A stretch of DNA of 64,000 nucleotides from Streptomyces sp. SCUT-3 (GTDB taxonomy: Bacteria > Actinomycetota > Actinomycetes > Streptomycetales > Streptomycetaceae): assembly GCF_014083985.1 (NCBI RefSeq), contig NZ_CP046907.1:2150001-2214000 (forward strand), written 5' to 3'. A program made the translations under genes and the position numbers. Below are positions 1-8,924 of this stretch, one piece after another. Positions within the stretch are counted from its first letter, which is position 1. Every line of letters begins with the position of its first letter. The notes under the pieces are model-generated. The model did no database searches. It was not told the DNA's origin and saw nothing but the letters and a program-made list of their open reading frames with translations.

Positions 1-150
1 GTCCGCGAGGAGAGTGGCGTTCGCGGCCTCGACGGGCTGAACCGCGCCCTGCTCGCTGCCTGCGGCGACACCCACGACTGCACCGACGGTGGTGACCGCG
101 GTGGCGGATGCCACGGCGAACCCCCGGACCGAGATCCGGCTCACACGCAT
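1..150 (-). CDS. Secreted protein, N-terminal part only (probable transglycosylase)
   Basis: Only the first 50 codons are in the window; the gene runs off the left edge. From ATG at 150 the product reads MRVSRISVRGFAVASATAVT and continues through a hydrophobic stretch rich in Ala, Val and Gly, a clear Sec-type signal peptide. The start has a GGAAGG ribosome binding site just upstream. From memory, a transglycosylase with this kind of N-terminus often sits downstream of phoH in Streptomyces, so cell-wall hydrolysis is the likely job. No catalytic domain is visible here, so that identity is inferred. Confidence 0.6.
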   Translation of the reverse strand, partial: MRVSRISVRGFAVASATAVTTVGAVVGVAAGSEQGAVQPVEAANATLLAD

Positions 151-644
151 TCCTTCCAGCATCGTCCGCGTGGTGACCGCGCGGACGCCGATCTTGCCCC
201 TGGCTCTGGCCTCCCCATAGCTTTCCGGTCACGGGAGGCGACGGGCCCGGTGCGTCCCCGATGGTTCCGGGGCCCGCGGAGTGCTCGGGCGGCGTACGGC
301 TGAACGCTTTTCAGTTCTGTTGTTCAGCACCGCTGGGGGTGCCGGGCAGCCGTACGCGGGGCCTGACAGAACCCACACCCTGCACCAGTCGACCGGGTCA
401 ACGCAATTCCCCTGCGAGTGTCAAACCTCACACGGCTTTCCGCCGGATCGGCCGGAGGAGAGGGAGGCGCAACACCGGTCGTTCACCGTAGAGTTCTGAA
501 CCTTTCCCGAATGCGCAGGACGAATCGTCACACAGCATCACAAAGGGGAATGCGGGGCCGGACGGCTGTCCGGTCCCGCACGGTCGGTGGGGCACCCCGG
601 GTGCACGGGGGCACGCGGGAGGCGTGTGGCGCACGTCGCCGCGG
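151..644 (-). promoter_or_regulatory. Long gene-free region, probable structured leader of the secreted protein
   Basis: This stretch between the 3' end of phoH and the secreted-protein start has no convincing gene. Near the start codon it holds complementary arms GCCTCCC and GGGAGGC (209–215 and 233–239), and the GCTGAA/TTCAGC pair lies around 299–330. Such a leader before a cell-wall hydrolase gene in Streptomyces suggests a riboswitch, for example the c-di-AMP (ydaO) class. I cannot match the ydaO core motifs convincingly, so only a structured 5' region is claimed. Confidence 0.3.
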
Positions 645-683
645 GTGCGCCCCTCCCGGCGACGGCGCCCGGAAGGGGCGCAC
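645..683 (-). terminator. Terminator hairpin downstream of phoH
   Basis: The arms GTGCGCCCCTCCC (645–657) and GGAAGGGGCGCAC (671–683) pair over 13 positions with one mismatch. The hairpin lies about 25 bases beyond the phoH stop. There is no U-tract, as is common for actinobacterial terminators. Confidence 0.6.
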
Positions 684-707
684 GGGCACGGGGAGGGGCG
701 TGCTCCG

Positions 708-2033
708 TCACGCCACGGCGGGATCCTCCAGGAGTTCGGTGACCAGGGCGGCGATCGGCGAGCGCTCGGACCGGTTGAGGGTGATGTGCGCGAAGAGCGG
801 ATGGCCCTTCAGCTTCTCCACCACCGCCACCACCCCGTCGTAGCGGCCGACCCTCAGGTTGTCGCGCTGGGCGACGTCGTGGGTCAGGACGACCCGGGAG
901 TTCGCCCCGATCCGGGACAGAACGGTCAGCAGGACGTTCCGCTCCAGGGACTGCGCCTCGTCGACGATCACGAACGCGTCGTGCAGCGAGCGGCCGCGGA
1001 TGTGGGTGAGCGGGAGGACCTCCAGCATCCCGCGCTCGACCACCTCCTCGATCACCGTCGCCGAGGTCACCGCGGAGAGGGTGTCGAAGACCGCCTGGGC
1101 CCACGGGCCCATCTTCTCCGACTCGCTGCCCGGCAGGTAGCCCAGCTCCTGGCCGCCGACCGCGTACAGCGGGCGGAAGACCATGATCTTGCGGTGCTGG
1201 TTGCGCTCCAGCACCGCCTCCAGGCCCGCGCACAGCGCCAGCGCCGACTTGCCCGTGCCGGCCCGGCCGCCCAGGGAGACGATGCCGACGTCCGGGTCGA
1301 GCAGCAGGTCGAGGGCGACGCGCTGCTCGGCGCTGCGGCCGTGCACGCCGAACGCCTCGCGGTCCCCCCGCACCAGCCGCACGTCGCCGTCGGCAGTCAC
1401 CCGCCCCAGCGCCCTGCCCCGCTCCGAGGACAGCACCAGGCCGGTGTGGACGGGCAGGCCGTCCGTCCCGGGCAGCCGCACCGTCTCGTTGGCGAACAGC
1501 TCGTCGACGTCGTCGGCCGGCACCTGCAGCTCGGCCATCCCCGTCCAGCCGGAGGTGACGGCCAGTTCGGCCCGGTACTCCTCGGCCAGCAGCCCGACCG
1601 AGGACGCCTTGATCCGCATCGGCAGGTCCTTGGAGACGACCGTGACGTCGTACCCCTCGGCCTGGAGGTTCCGGGCGACCGCGAGGATCCGCGAGTCGTT
1701 GTCGCCGAGCCGGTAGCCCGCCGGCAGGACGCTCTGGTCGGAGTGGTTGAGCTCCACCCGCAGCGTGCCGCCGAGCTCCCCGATCGGGATCGGGGCGTCC
1801 AGGCGTCCGTACCGGATCCGGTAGTCGTCCAGCAGGCGCAGCGCCTGCCGGGCGAAGTAGCCCAGTTCGGGGTGGTGCCGCTTGGCCTCCAACTCGGTCA
1901 CCACGACGACCGGGAGCACGACCTCGTGCTCGTCGAAGCGCGTCATGGCGTTCGGGTCGGCCAGCAGCACGCTGGTGTCGAGGACATAGGTGTGCCGGTC
2001 GTCGTTCCCCCGGCGGTTCTTGCTACCCACCAC
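708..2033 (-). CDS. PhoH family protein: PIN domain fused to PhoH ATPase (PhoH2 type)
   Basis: The 441-aa product joins an N-terminal PIN ribonuclease domain (about residues 14–150, starting [12 protein letters not shown] with the catalytic Asp) to a C-terminal PhoH P-loop ATPase. The Walker A is GGRAGTGKS near residues 255–263 and the Walker B-like VDEAQ is near 355. PIN–PhoH proteins of this type in mycobacteria act as RNA helicase/RNases. The GTG at 2033 is chosen because GAGGGGG lies at the right distance and the upstream in-frame extension is low complexity. Length fits the Streptomyces family. It is transcribed alone, with a hairpin terminator after it. Confidence 0.93.
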   Translation of the reverse strand: MVGSKNRRGNDDRHTYVLDTSVLLADPNAMTRFDEHEVVLPVVVVTELEAKRHHPELGYFARQALRLLDDYRIRYGRLDAPIPIGELGGTLRVELNHSDQSVLPAGYRLGDNDSRILAVARNLQAEGYDVTVVSKDLPMRIKASSVGLLAEEYRAELAVTSGWTGMAELQVPADDVDELFANETVRLPGTDGLPVHTGLVLSSERGRALGRVTADGDVRLVRGDREAFGVHGRSAEQRVALDLLLDPDVGIVSLGGRAGTGKSALALCAGLEAVLERNQHRKIMVFRPLYAVGGQELGYLPGSESEKMGPWAQAVFDTLSAVTSATVIEEVVERGMLEVLPLTHIRGRSLHDAFVIVDEAQSLERNVLLTVLSRIGANSRVVLTHDVAQRDNLRVGRYDGVVAVVEKLKGHPLFAHITLNRSERSPIAALVTELLEDPAVA

Positions 2034-2154
2034 CTGTTGACAGACCCCCTCGCAGGGCGCGCACCGGCGCCCCGGACGGATGGGCGCGGCCGGATCCGTA
2101 CGCCGGGCGGGCCGGATCGGGACTGGCAGCGCGGGACGGTACCGGGATGCGGCC

Positions 2155-2183
2155 CGAGGAGGGCCGGGTGCCGGCCCTCCTCG
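2155..2183. terminator. Perfect 13-bp hairpin between the isoprenyl transferase and phoH
   Basis: Arms 2155–2167 and 2171–2183 are fully complementary with a 3-nt loop. It sits inside the 443-base gap (2034–2476) and probably ends transcription from the isoprenyl transferase gene before phoH. I see no other gene or clear element in that gap; the phoH promoter must lie between 2034 and 2154. Confidence 0.6.
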
Positions 2184-2476
2184 TGGATACGAGGCGGCGG
2201 CCACTGGGTGACGGCGCTTCTGCGTGCAAACGGGCCTCCCGGGCGGGTGACACCGTGCCACCCGCTGCCGGCCCGGAGCCCGTGGGCCGGGCGCCGTAGC
2301 CGTACTGCAAGTGGTATTCCCTCGAACGACCCGCACCATGCGGGCCCCCGGGGAGCGTCACGCACTGGTCAGGAGGCGTTCACCGAGGTGACGGGGGTGT
2401 GGCGGCGGGGGCCGGTGGGACAGCGGTGGAGGCTGCGACGCCCCGCGGCGCGGCGGGCGTTCGGCCGGGCGGGCGG

Positions 2477-3238
2477 TCAGGTGCCGTAACGGCGGTGGCG
2501 GTCCGCGTAGTTGCGCAGGGCCCGCAGGAAGTCCACCTTCCGGAAGGCCGGCCAGAACGCCTCGCAGAAGTAGTACTCGGAGTGCGCGCTCTGCCAGAGC
2601 ATGAAACCGGACAGCCGCTGCTCGCCGCTGGTGCGGATCACCAGGTCCGGGTCGGGCTGCCCGCGGGTGTAGAGGTGCTCGGAGATGTGCTCGACGTCCA
2701 GGGTCTCGGCGAGCTCCTCCAGGGAGGTGCCGCGCGCGGCGTGCTCGCCCAGCAGGGAGCGGACCGCGTCGGCGATCTCCTGCCGGCCGCCGTAGCCGAC
2801 GGCGACGTTCACCAGGATGCCGTCGATGTCGCGGGTGGCCTCCTCGGCCTCCTTGAGGACCGTCTGGGTGCGGGCGGGCAGCAGGTCGAGCGTGCCGACG
2901 TGGTGCACCCGCCAGCGGCGGGCCTCGGCCAGGCCGCGCACCGCGTCCTCGATGATGCCCAGCAGGGGGTTGAGCTCCACGGCGGGACGGTTGAGGTTGT
3001 CGGTGGACAGCAGCCACAGGGTGACCACCTCGACACCGGTCTCCCCGCACCAGCCGAGCATCTCCTGGATCTTGTCGGCGCCGGCCCGGTGCCCCTGCAC
3101 CGTGGTGCCGCCGGACGCCTTGGCCCAGCGGCGGTTGCCGTCCAGGATCACGCCGATGTGCTTGGGGCTCTGCTCGACGTCGAGCTTGGACTCCACTCGG
3201 CGGGCATAGAGCCGGTACACCAGGTCGCGCAGATCCAT
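2477..3238 (-). CDS. uppS: Isoprenyl transferase (cis-prenyltransferase, UPP synthase family)
   Basis: The 253-aa product belongs to the Z-prenyltransferase family, which condenses isopentenyl diphosphate onto an allylic diphosphate to make polyprenyl carriers for cell-wall synthesis. The P-loop-like motif HIGVILDGNRRWAK (residues 27–40, Asp33) and the C-terminal RTSGEQRLSGF motif (about 202–212) are present. The ATG at 3238 matches the usual family N-terminus; an upstream in-frame extension to 3409 is rejected because it overlaps the next gene and is low complexity. Streptomyces carry more than one paralogue, so the chain length made by this one is unknown. It is divergent from the aldo/keto reductase. 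Confidence 0.92.
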   Translation of the reverse strand: MDLRDLVYRLYARRVESKLDVEQSPKHIGVILDGNRRWAKASGGTTVQGHRAGADKIQEMLGWCGETGVEVVTLWLLSTDNLNRPAVELNPLLGIIEDAVRGLAEARRWRVHHVGTLDLLPARTQTVLKEAEEATRDIDGILVNVAVGYGGRQEIADAVRSLLGEHAARGTSLEELAETLDVEHISEHLYTRGQPDPDLVIRTSGEQRLSGFMLWQSAHSEYYFCEAFWPAFRKVDFLRALRNYADRHRRYGT

Positions 3239-3401
3239 CGTGTTCGTGCCCCTCCTGCGTACGTCGCACCGCGCGGTCACCCTACTCCGGGGACGGCGCC
3301 CGTTACGAACCGGCCGGGTCCGCCCCCGGCCCGGCCCTGCCCCCGGACCCGCCCGCACGCGCGTACGAAACCGGACGGACGATGCGTGATATGCAAAACG
3401 G

Positions 3402-4442
3402 GTGAACAATCTGTCTCTCTACCGCGCTGCCGACACCCGCTACGACGCGATGGAGTACCGCCGCACCGGCCGCAGCGGGCTCAAGCTGCCCGCCGTCTCC
3501 CTCGGCCTGTGGCACAACTTCGGCGACGACCGCCCCCTGGAAACGCAGCGGGCGATCCTGCGCCGCGCCTTCGACCTCGGCGTCACCCACTTCGACCTGG
3601 CCAACAACTACGGACCGCCCCACGGCTCCGCCGAGACCAACTTCGGCCGGCTGCTGGAGCAGGACTTCCGCCCCTACCGCGACGAGCTGGTGATCTCCAC
3701 CAAGGCCGGCTACGACATGTGGCCCGGCCCCTACGGCGAGTGGGGCTCCCGCAAGTACCTGACCGCCAGCCTGGACCAGTCGCTGAAGCGGACGGGCCTG
3801 GACTACGTCGACATCTTCTACTCGCACCGCTTCGACCCCGACACCCCGCTGGAGGAGACGATGGGCGCCCTGGCGTCCGCCGTCCGGCAGGGCAAGGCGC
3901 TGTACGTCGGCGTCTCCTCATACAGCGCCGAGCGCACCCGCGAGGCGGCCCGCATCCTGCGGGACATGGGCGTCCCCGCCCTGATCCACCAGCCCTCGTA
4001 CTCGATGATCAACCGCTGGATCGAGGACGACCACCTGCTCGACACCCTGGAGCAGGAGGGCATGGGCTGCATCGCCTTCGCCCCCCTCGCCCAGGGAATG
4101 CTGACCGACAAGTACCTCGACGGCGTCCCCGCCGGCTCGCGCGCCGCCCAGGGCAAGTCCCTCGACCCCGCCCTGCTCACCGAGGAGAACGTGCGCCGCC
4201 TCCGCGGGCTGAACGGCATCGCGCAGCGCCGCGGCCAGTCCCTGGCCCAGCTCGCCCTGACCTGGGTCCTGCGGGACCCGCGGCTGACCTCCGCACTGAT
4301 CGGCGCCTCCAGCGTCGCGCAGCTGGAGGCGAACGTCGCAGCCGTCGGCGCGGCCCCGCTGACCGACGAGGAGCTCACCGAGATCGACTCCTACGCCCAG
4401 GAGGCCGGCGTCAACCTGTGGGCGCGCAGCAGCGAGAGCTGA
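3402..4442 (+). CDS. Aldo/keto reductase, YghZ (L-glyceraldehyde 3-phosphate reductase) type
   Basis: The 346-aa product is an NADPH-dependent aldo/keto reductase. The catalytic tetrad is visible: Asp65 and Tyr70 in FDLANNYGPPHGSAE, Lys101 in ISTKAGYDMWPGPYGEWGS and His142 in FYSHRFDPDTPL. The GPYGEWGSRKYL and SLGLWHNFGDD signatures are typical of the YghZ/AKR14 group, which reduces L-glyceraldehyde 3-phosphate and methylglyoxal-like carbonyls. GTG at 3402 gives the family's usual N-terminal arm; a later ATG at 3450 would cut it. No strong ribosome binding site is seen, so the message may be nearly leaderless. Confidence 0.93.
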   Translation: MNNLSLYRAADTRYDAMEYRRTGRSGLKLPAVSLGLWHNFGDDRPLETQRAILRRAFDLGVTHFDLANNYGPPHGSAETNFGRLLEQDFRPYRDELVISTKAGYDMWPGPYGEWGSRKYLTASLDQSLKRTGLDYVDIFYSHRFDPDTPLEETMGALASAVRQGKALYVGVSSYSAERTREAARILRDMGVPALIHQPSYSMINRWIEDDHLLDTLEQEGMGCIAFAPLAQGMLTDKYLDGVPAGSRAAQGKSLDPALLTEENVRRLRGLNGIAQRRGQSLAQLALTWVLRDPRLTSALIGASSVAQLEANVAAVGAAPLTDEELTEIDSYAQEAGVNLWARSSES

Positions 4443-4498
4443 GCGCCGGCCCCGCCGCCCGCCGGCCCCGCCCGCCCGGCGCCGCCCGCCGTCGGAGC

Positions 4499-4574
4499 CG
4501 GGTGCCGGGGCGGGGGGGCCGGGTGCCGGGTGCCGGGGCGGAGGGCAGGGTGCCGGGTGCCGGGGCGGAGGGCA
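4499..4574. repeat. 27-bp tandem duplication plus a degenerate copy
   Basis: Two identical 27-bp units (4521–4547 and 4548–4574, beginning GGGTGCCGGGTGCC and ending GGAGGGCA) lie between the convergent aldo/keto reductase and lipoprotein genes. A degenerate partial copy lies at 4499–4520. Exact identity of the two units points to a recent duplication. Confidence 0.9.
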
Positions 4575-4584
4575 GGGGCCGGGA

Positions 4585-5124
4585 TCAGCCCAGTTCGACG
4601 CTGTCCGCGATGCGTTCCAGGAGCGACTCCTCCACGGCGTCCCGGCCCGCGGTGATCCTCACCAGCAGCGGTTCGTCGTCCGCGTCCAGCGCCACCACGT
4701 CCAGCCCCCGCATCGGGCCGGCCCCGTCGTCGCCCTCGTAGGAGTAGCGGATCCGCTCCGCCTCCCGGCCGTCGATCTCCACCTGCTCGTTGCCCAGGAT
4801 CTTCGCGCCGGGCTGCAGCGAGGCCATCGCCCCGGCGGCCGCCACGCCCACCGTCCCGCCCGTCATGAACCGGGGCTTCACCACGAGCCGGGCCACCGTC
4901 CGGCCGTCGCGCTCCAGGACGGCCTCGGCCCCGTCGCCCCCGTTCCCCCGCTTGCGCCAGTCCGGCGGGTACGACACGGCGACCGCGCCCCGGCCGGCCT
5001 CCAGCCGCTTCCAGTCCTCCCCCGCGGACGCGCCCGTCCCCGCGCCGCAGCCGGTCACGGTGCCGGCGGCGAGCAGCCCGGCCGTGGCGACGGCTGCGGC
5101 GAGTGCGCTGAGTGTTCTCCGCAT
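4585..5124 (-). CDS. Predicted lipoprotein
   Basis: The 179-aa product starts with a lipoprotein signal peptide; the lipobox VTGC places the acylated Cys at residue 26. The rest (AVSYPPDWRKRG, then two alternating beta/alpha stretches) resembles the small extracytoplasmic PsbP/LpqN-like fold used by actinobacterial lipoproteins, but I see no catalytic motif. It begins 55 bases after the stop of the pilin-like gene at 5180–6769, on the same strand, so the two are probably one operon. Function unknown. Confidence 0.85.
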   Translation of the reverse strand: MRRTLSALAAAVATAGLLAAGTVTGCGAGTGASAGEDWKRLEAGRGAVAVSYPPDWRKRGNGGDGAEAVLERDGRTVARLVVKPRFMTGGTVGVAAAGAMASLQPGAKILGNEQVEIDGREAERIRYSYEGDDGAGPMRGLDVVALDADDEPLLVRITAGRDAVEESLLERIADSVELG

Positions 5125-5179
5125 GGCGGTCTGTCTCCCTCGGTCGGGTCTTCCGGGTCTTCCGGATCGGCGTGCCGGC

Positions 5180-6769
5180 TCAGTTCGCGCAGTAGCTGAA
5201 CGGTACGTAGGAACGTGTGCCGTCGGCCTTGGGCGCTCCCAGGAACTCGGCCTCCTGCAGTTCCTGCGCGGACTCCTCGAAGTTGATCCTCGCCCCGAGG
5301 CTGAGGCCTAGGTTGACCTCGAAGCCGTACTCCTGGGCGTTGGAGATCCCCAGGTAGCGGGTGCGGCTGGACTCCCCCTTCTCGAACATCAGCTGCCCGA
5401 AGGGGTCGTCGGCGCCGGGCCGCTCCGTGGGCGCGTGGTCGCCGAAGAGGTACCGGAAGGGCGCGGTGTTGTCGCCCGAGCCGTCCAGCCAGTCCTCGGC
5501 CGTCCGCCGGTCCGCCTCGACGGCCGGGTCGTCGTCGCCGGGCGGGAAGGAGATGCTGTTGGTGGTGATCACGGTGGTCCGCTGCTTCTCGGACGCGTTG
5601 CCGGAGCCGCCGTTGCCCTCCTCCGTCTTCCCGCCCAGCCGCGCCGAGTCGTTGCCCCGGCCCTCGACCGACTGCGTCATGTCGATGCGGGCCAGGGAGC
5701 CGTCCTCGTAGCGGGTGACGGTCATGGTGCCGGTGCGCGCCTCGCCGGCCTCCAGTTTCAACTGGGCCGGGCCTGCTTCGACCGCCGCGTTCCCCGCGTA
5801 CTCCAGCTGGAACTGGTAGGTGTACCCGCGGGTGGGAGGGTCGGAGGCGTTGTTGTTCGTGACGGTCGCCTCGGGGGCGACCTTCAGCTTGCCGCCGAGC
5901 TGGGCGCCGAGCGCCTTCGCGTCCGGTGCCGACTTCTTCAGCGCCAGTTCGGCGCTCGCCTCCAGGGCGATGCGTCCGAAGCTGATGTGCTGCTCCCCCA
6001 GCTTGCGGTCGATCTCCTCGTACTTCTCGCCGTACTTGTAGGCGCCGTACCAGTTGCCGGCGCCCCCGTGCTTCATGGACGCCTCCCAGGTCTTGAGCTC
6101 CTCGAGGTCGTCGCGGAACCTCTCCGCGTCCTCGGGGCTGTCGAAGACCCAGGTGTCACCGTTGGTGATCTTGATGCCTCCGCCGATGTCCACCTTCTCG
6201 GCGCCCAGGTTCCCGGCCCGGACCCCCAGCTTCGGCGAGCCCTTGGCGCCGACGGACGCGGCGTCGGTGAACGTCAGGTAGACCTTCGTGGAGCCGTCCG
6301 GGGCCTCGAACTCCTGCTGGCGGAAGCCGTACTCCTCGCCGAAGGTGAACCAGCCGACCTTCACCTCGCTGCCGGCCCTGTCCTCGAAGCTGGCGGTGTT
6401 GCACAGCTTGGGCTCGTAGTCGCTGTCGGTACGCCCCTGCCCCGGCCCGGCCGCGCCGTTACCCGTGCCGCACGAAGTCCCGCCGGTCAGGCGGCAGATC
6501 GCCGTCCCGATGCCCTCGTACACCTGGGTGCCGATGCCGGTGGTCGACAGCGCCACGGCGATCGCCGCGACCACCACGACCGTCCCCAGGTAGTCCGCCG
6601 CCGTCGCCCCCCGGTCGCCCGCCGCCCACCGGGGTGCGGTGCGGTCGCCGGGACGGGCGGCCGCTCCCGGACGATCGTCGGACTCCTGCCGCAGGTGCCG
6701 CCCCGCCCGTATTCGGCCCGTCCGCCGTGCCGGCCGACGCCGCTCCCCCCGCCTGCTGCCACGCAGCAT
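5180..6769 (-). CDS. Flp-pilin-like N-terminus fused to a large extracellular domain
   Basis: The 529-aa product has a long basic leader (about 54 residues), then DRGATAADYLGTVVVVAAIA. This parallels DRGQTAVEYLGIIVVVVAIV of the Flp pilin at 15569–15766, and the similarity continues through IGTQVYEGIGTAICRLTG. It therefore looks like a type IVb pilin with a predicted cleavage after Gly54 and Asp instead of the usual Glu at +5. Residues about 115–529 form a large Gly/Glu-rich, beta-rich extracellular region with no family I recognise and a final CAN. The ATG at 6769 has a strong GGGAGGGG site. A minor pilin or tip adhesin of the Tad pilus is the best guess. Confidence 0.8.
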   Translation of the reverse strand: MLRGSRRGERRRPARRTGRIRAGRHLRQESDDRPGAAARPGDRTAPRWAAGDRGATAADYLGTVVVVAAIAVALSTTGIGTQVYEGIGTAICRLTGGTSCGTGNGAAGPGQGRTDSDYEPKLCNTASFEDRAGSEVKVGWFTFGEEYGFRQQEFEAPDGSTKVYLTFTDAASVGAKGSPKLGVRAGNLGAEKVDIGGGIKITNGDTWVFDSPEDAERFRDDLEELKTWEASMKHGGAGNWYGAYKYGEKYEEIDRKLGEQHISFGRIALEASAELALKKSAPDAKALGAQLGGKLKVAPEATVTNNNASDPPTRGYTYQFQLEYAGNAAVEAGPAQLKLEAGEARTGTMTVTRYEDGSLARIDMTQSVEGRGNDSARLGGKTEEGNGGSGNASEKQRTTVITTNSISFPPGDDDPAVEADRRTAEDWLDGSGDNTAPFRYLFGDHAPTERPGADDPFGQLMFEKGESSRTRYLGISNAQEYGFEVNLGLSLGARINFEESAQELQEAEFLGAPKADGTRSYVPFSYCAN

Positions 6770-6962
6770 CGCGCCCTCCCCTCCCCTGCCACGGCCCGCC
6801 GACGGCGGGCTGCGGCACGGACGGTACGAGCGGCCCGGACCCACCCGCATGAGCCCCAGGGCCCCACTGCGGACCCAACGCCGTTGCTGCAGGAGGAGGT
6901 TGGACGACCGGGATGCCGTTGCGCGGCGTGACCGCACCCGGGGTGCGGCACACTCTTCAACC

Positions 6963-7739
6963 GTGCGGGAGATACACGACCACGAAGAGCTGCTCGCCCT
7001 CTGCGGCGGCGACCTCCGGTGCGCGTGGGCGGCGCAGGGCCTGCGACCCCACTCCACCGGCCGCAGCCGGGCGTGGACCGGCACGGACGGACGGGCCGTC
7101 GCCGTCGCGGCCCCGCAGCTGTCCGTCCACGACCGGCTCGTCGTCCACGGACCGGCCGACGCCGCAGCCCCCCTCGTGCGCGCGGTGCTCGCCGAAGTCG
7201 GCCCCACCCACCGGCTGCTCGGCGACCGCGCCCTGGTCCACGCGCTGGTGGACATGCTCCCGGAACTGGCCCTCGCCGCCGACCTCGGCTGGATGGAGGA
7301 CACCGGGCCGCTGCCCGCGGGCACACCGGCGGGCAAGGCCGAGTGGCTGCCCGGGTCCGCCGAACCGGAGGTGGCCCGCCTCGTCGAGGCCGGGTTCCCC
7401 GCCTCCTACGCCAAGCCGGGCGTGCCGGGCGTCCACACCTGGGCCGGCGTACGCGAGCCGGACGGCCGACTCGCGGCCGTGGCCACCCTCGCCTGGTCGG
7501 CGCCGGACGCCGCCCTGATCTCGGGCGTCGCCACCCGCCCCGACGCCCGGGGCCGGGGCCACGCCCGCGACGTCTGCACCTTCGTCCTGTCCGAGGCACT
7601 GTCCCGCCACGGCCGCGCGGCCCTGCTGGTGGACGACTCCAACCACGCCGCCCTGCGCCTCTACCGCAGCCTCGGCATGCGCTACCGCCCCCTGGCGGCG
7701 GCGTACCTGCCGCCGCCGGACAGCGCTCCGCCGCGCTGA
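6963..7739 (+). CDS. GNAT family N-acetyltransferase
   Basis: The 258-aa product has a C-terminal GNAT fold. The acetyl-CoA binding motif A is seen as GVATRPDARGRGHARDV (about residues 186–202), followed by LVDDSNHAALRLYRSLGM, the usual substrate-side helix. The N-terminal half is a divergent GNAT-like or substrate domain. GTG at 6963 is used because the upstream in-frame stretch is low complexity and lies opposite the pilin-like gene. No substrate can be named. It is divergent from the pilin-like gene and convergent with the DUF397 gene. Confidence 0.88.
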   Translation: MREIHDHEELLALCGGDLRCAWAAQGLRPHSTGRSRAWTGTDGRAVAVAAPQLSVHDRLVVHGPADAAAPLVRAVLAEVGPTHRLLGDRALVHALVDMLPELALAADLGWMEDTGPLPAGTPAGKAEWLPGSAEPEVARLVEAGFPASYAKPGVPGVHTWAGVREPDGRLAAVATLAWSAPDAALISGVATRPDARGRGHARDVCTFVLSEALSRHGRAALLVDDSNHAALRLYRSLGMRYRPLAAAYLPPPDSAPPR

Positions 7740-7806
7740 CCGGCCCGGTGTTCCCACCGGACGGCCTGCGCGGCGGAGGGGGCTCCGAGTTGCGCCGGGT
7801 GCGGTC

Positions 7807-8019
7807 CTACGCCCGGCGCAGCCCGCCGGAGGCGGCGGCCGCGACGAACGCGGCGAACCCGTCGGCCGTGAAGGTCAGCCGGGGCCCGTCGGGGTCCTTG
7901 GAGTCGCGGACGGCGATCCCGCCGTCCACGGCCGCCACCTCGACGCACTCGCCCCCGGTGTCACCGCTGTAACTGGACTTACGCCACTGTGCTCCGGTCC
8001 GGTCCTGACTGCTGCCCAT
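7807..8019 (-). CDS. DUF397 domain protein
   Basis: The 70-aa product is a typical DUF397 protein: it opens with QWRKSSYSGDTGGECVEVA and continues with GGIAVRDSKDPDGPRLTFTADGFAAFV. Its start overlaps the 3' end of the XRE gene by 41 bases, so it is co-transcribed and probably translationally coupled. In Streptomyces such proteins partner WhiJ-like XRE regulators and have been proposed to act like the antidote or co-regulator half of a pair. Confidence 0.95.
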   Translation of the reverse strand: MGSSQDRTGAQWRKSSYSGDTGGECVEVAAVDGGIAVRDSKDPDGPRLTFTADGFAAFVAAAASGGLRRA

Positions 8020-8827
8020 GCAGGTCCTCCATCGCGTCGGCGATCAGGTCCGCCGAGTCCTGAGGAGACAGGGCGGTGGCTCGCAGCAGATCGTAGCGAA
8101 GCGAACGTGCCTTCACAGCTTGTGGATTGATGATGACCTGTCCTGCCTCGTAGCTCTCCGAGTAGGCGATGTCCGGGGTGTCGTCGAACGTGAGGACGGT
8201 GAACGAACCCAGGAGACCGGGGTGCTCCCCGACGGCTGCGGGAAGCACCTGGACGTGGACCAGGGGATGACTGAGACATTCCAACAGGCGGGCGAGTTGG
8301 GCGTACATCACTCCCGCACCGCCGACGGGACGGCGCAGCACGGCCTCGTCGAGCACCAACCACAGAACCGGCGGATCGGCCCGTTGCAGGATCCGCTGGC
8401 GCTCCATGCGGGCCGTGACCTTCTGTTCCAGGTTCTGCGGCCGGTAGGAGGAGAAGACCGCGCGGGCGTACTCCTCGGTCTGCAGCAGACCGTGCACCAG
8501 TTGGCTCTGGAAGGTGCAGATGGTGGTGGCCGTGGCCTCCAGTTCTGCGAACTCGCGAAACCACGGCGGCAGTGAGTTGCGGCTCACCAGCGGCCACAGC
8601 CGCAGCAGTGCTCCCTCCGCGCCGAGTCCGGCGTCCGCGCGTTCGGTGAACTCGCGGGTCGGGGGCTTGCGGGCCGTCTCGATCTGCCCGACCAGCGACC
8701 CCGTGCAGTAGATGACCTCGCCGAGCTGCTTCTGCGTCAGCCCCGCGGCCTCCCGCAGCCGGCGCAACTCCGCGCCGAAGAAGGCCAGCACGGACGACCC
8801 GGAGTCCAGATTGCGGATGTTCACCAC
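7979..8827 (-). CDS. WhiJ-like XRE transcriptional regulator with DUF5753 (Scr1-type)
   Basis: The 282-aa product carries an N-terminal helix-turn-helix (FFGAELRRLREAAGLTQKQLGEVI, about residues 17–70) and a C-terminal DUF5753 region (HGLLQTEEYARAVFSSYRP through VHVQVLPAAVGEHPGLLGSF). GTG at 8827 is preceded by GAGGGG six bases upstream; a GTG three bases later is possible. Together with DUF397 downstream and the divergent ATPase gene it forms the Streptomyces WhiJ/AbaA-type cluster, of which many copies per genome tune development and antibiotic production. Confidence 0.93.
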   Translation of the reverse strand: MVNIRNLDSGSSVLAFFGAELRRLREAAGLTQKQLGEVIYCTGSLVGQIETARKPPTREFTERADAGLGAEGALLRLWPLVSRNSLPPWFREFAELEATATTICTFQSQLVHGLLQTEEYARAVFSSYRPQNLEQKVTARMERQRILQRADPPVLWLVLDEAVLRRPVGGAGVMYAQLARLLECLSHPLVHVQVLPAAVGEHPGLLGSFTVLTFDDTPDIAYSESYEAGQVIINPQAVKARSLRYDLLRATALSPQDSADLIADAMEDLHGQQSGPDRSTVA

Positions 8828-8924
8828 AGGTGTCCCCTCGCTCCTGTCCGCAGCCGCACGAACGAAGCCACGGGTTGTGTTCGGAAGGCAGCTCAGAGTA
8901 GTCGCGGTGGTGCAGGCTCGAAGC

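Noticed and set aside
624-2489. Very long open frames opposite phoH, and similar ones opposite uppS, pckG, the CpaE fusion, the S8 peptidase and the phosphoesterase fusion
   Set aside because: These are high-GC shadows: their composition (Arg/Gly/Pro or Val/Asp/Gln-rich, no domains) mirrors the real gene on the other strand.
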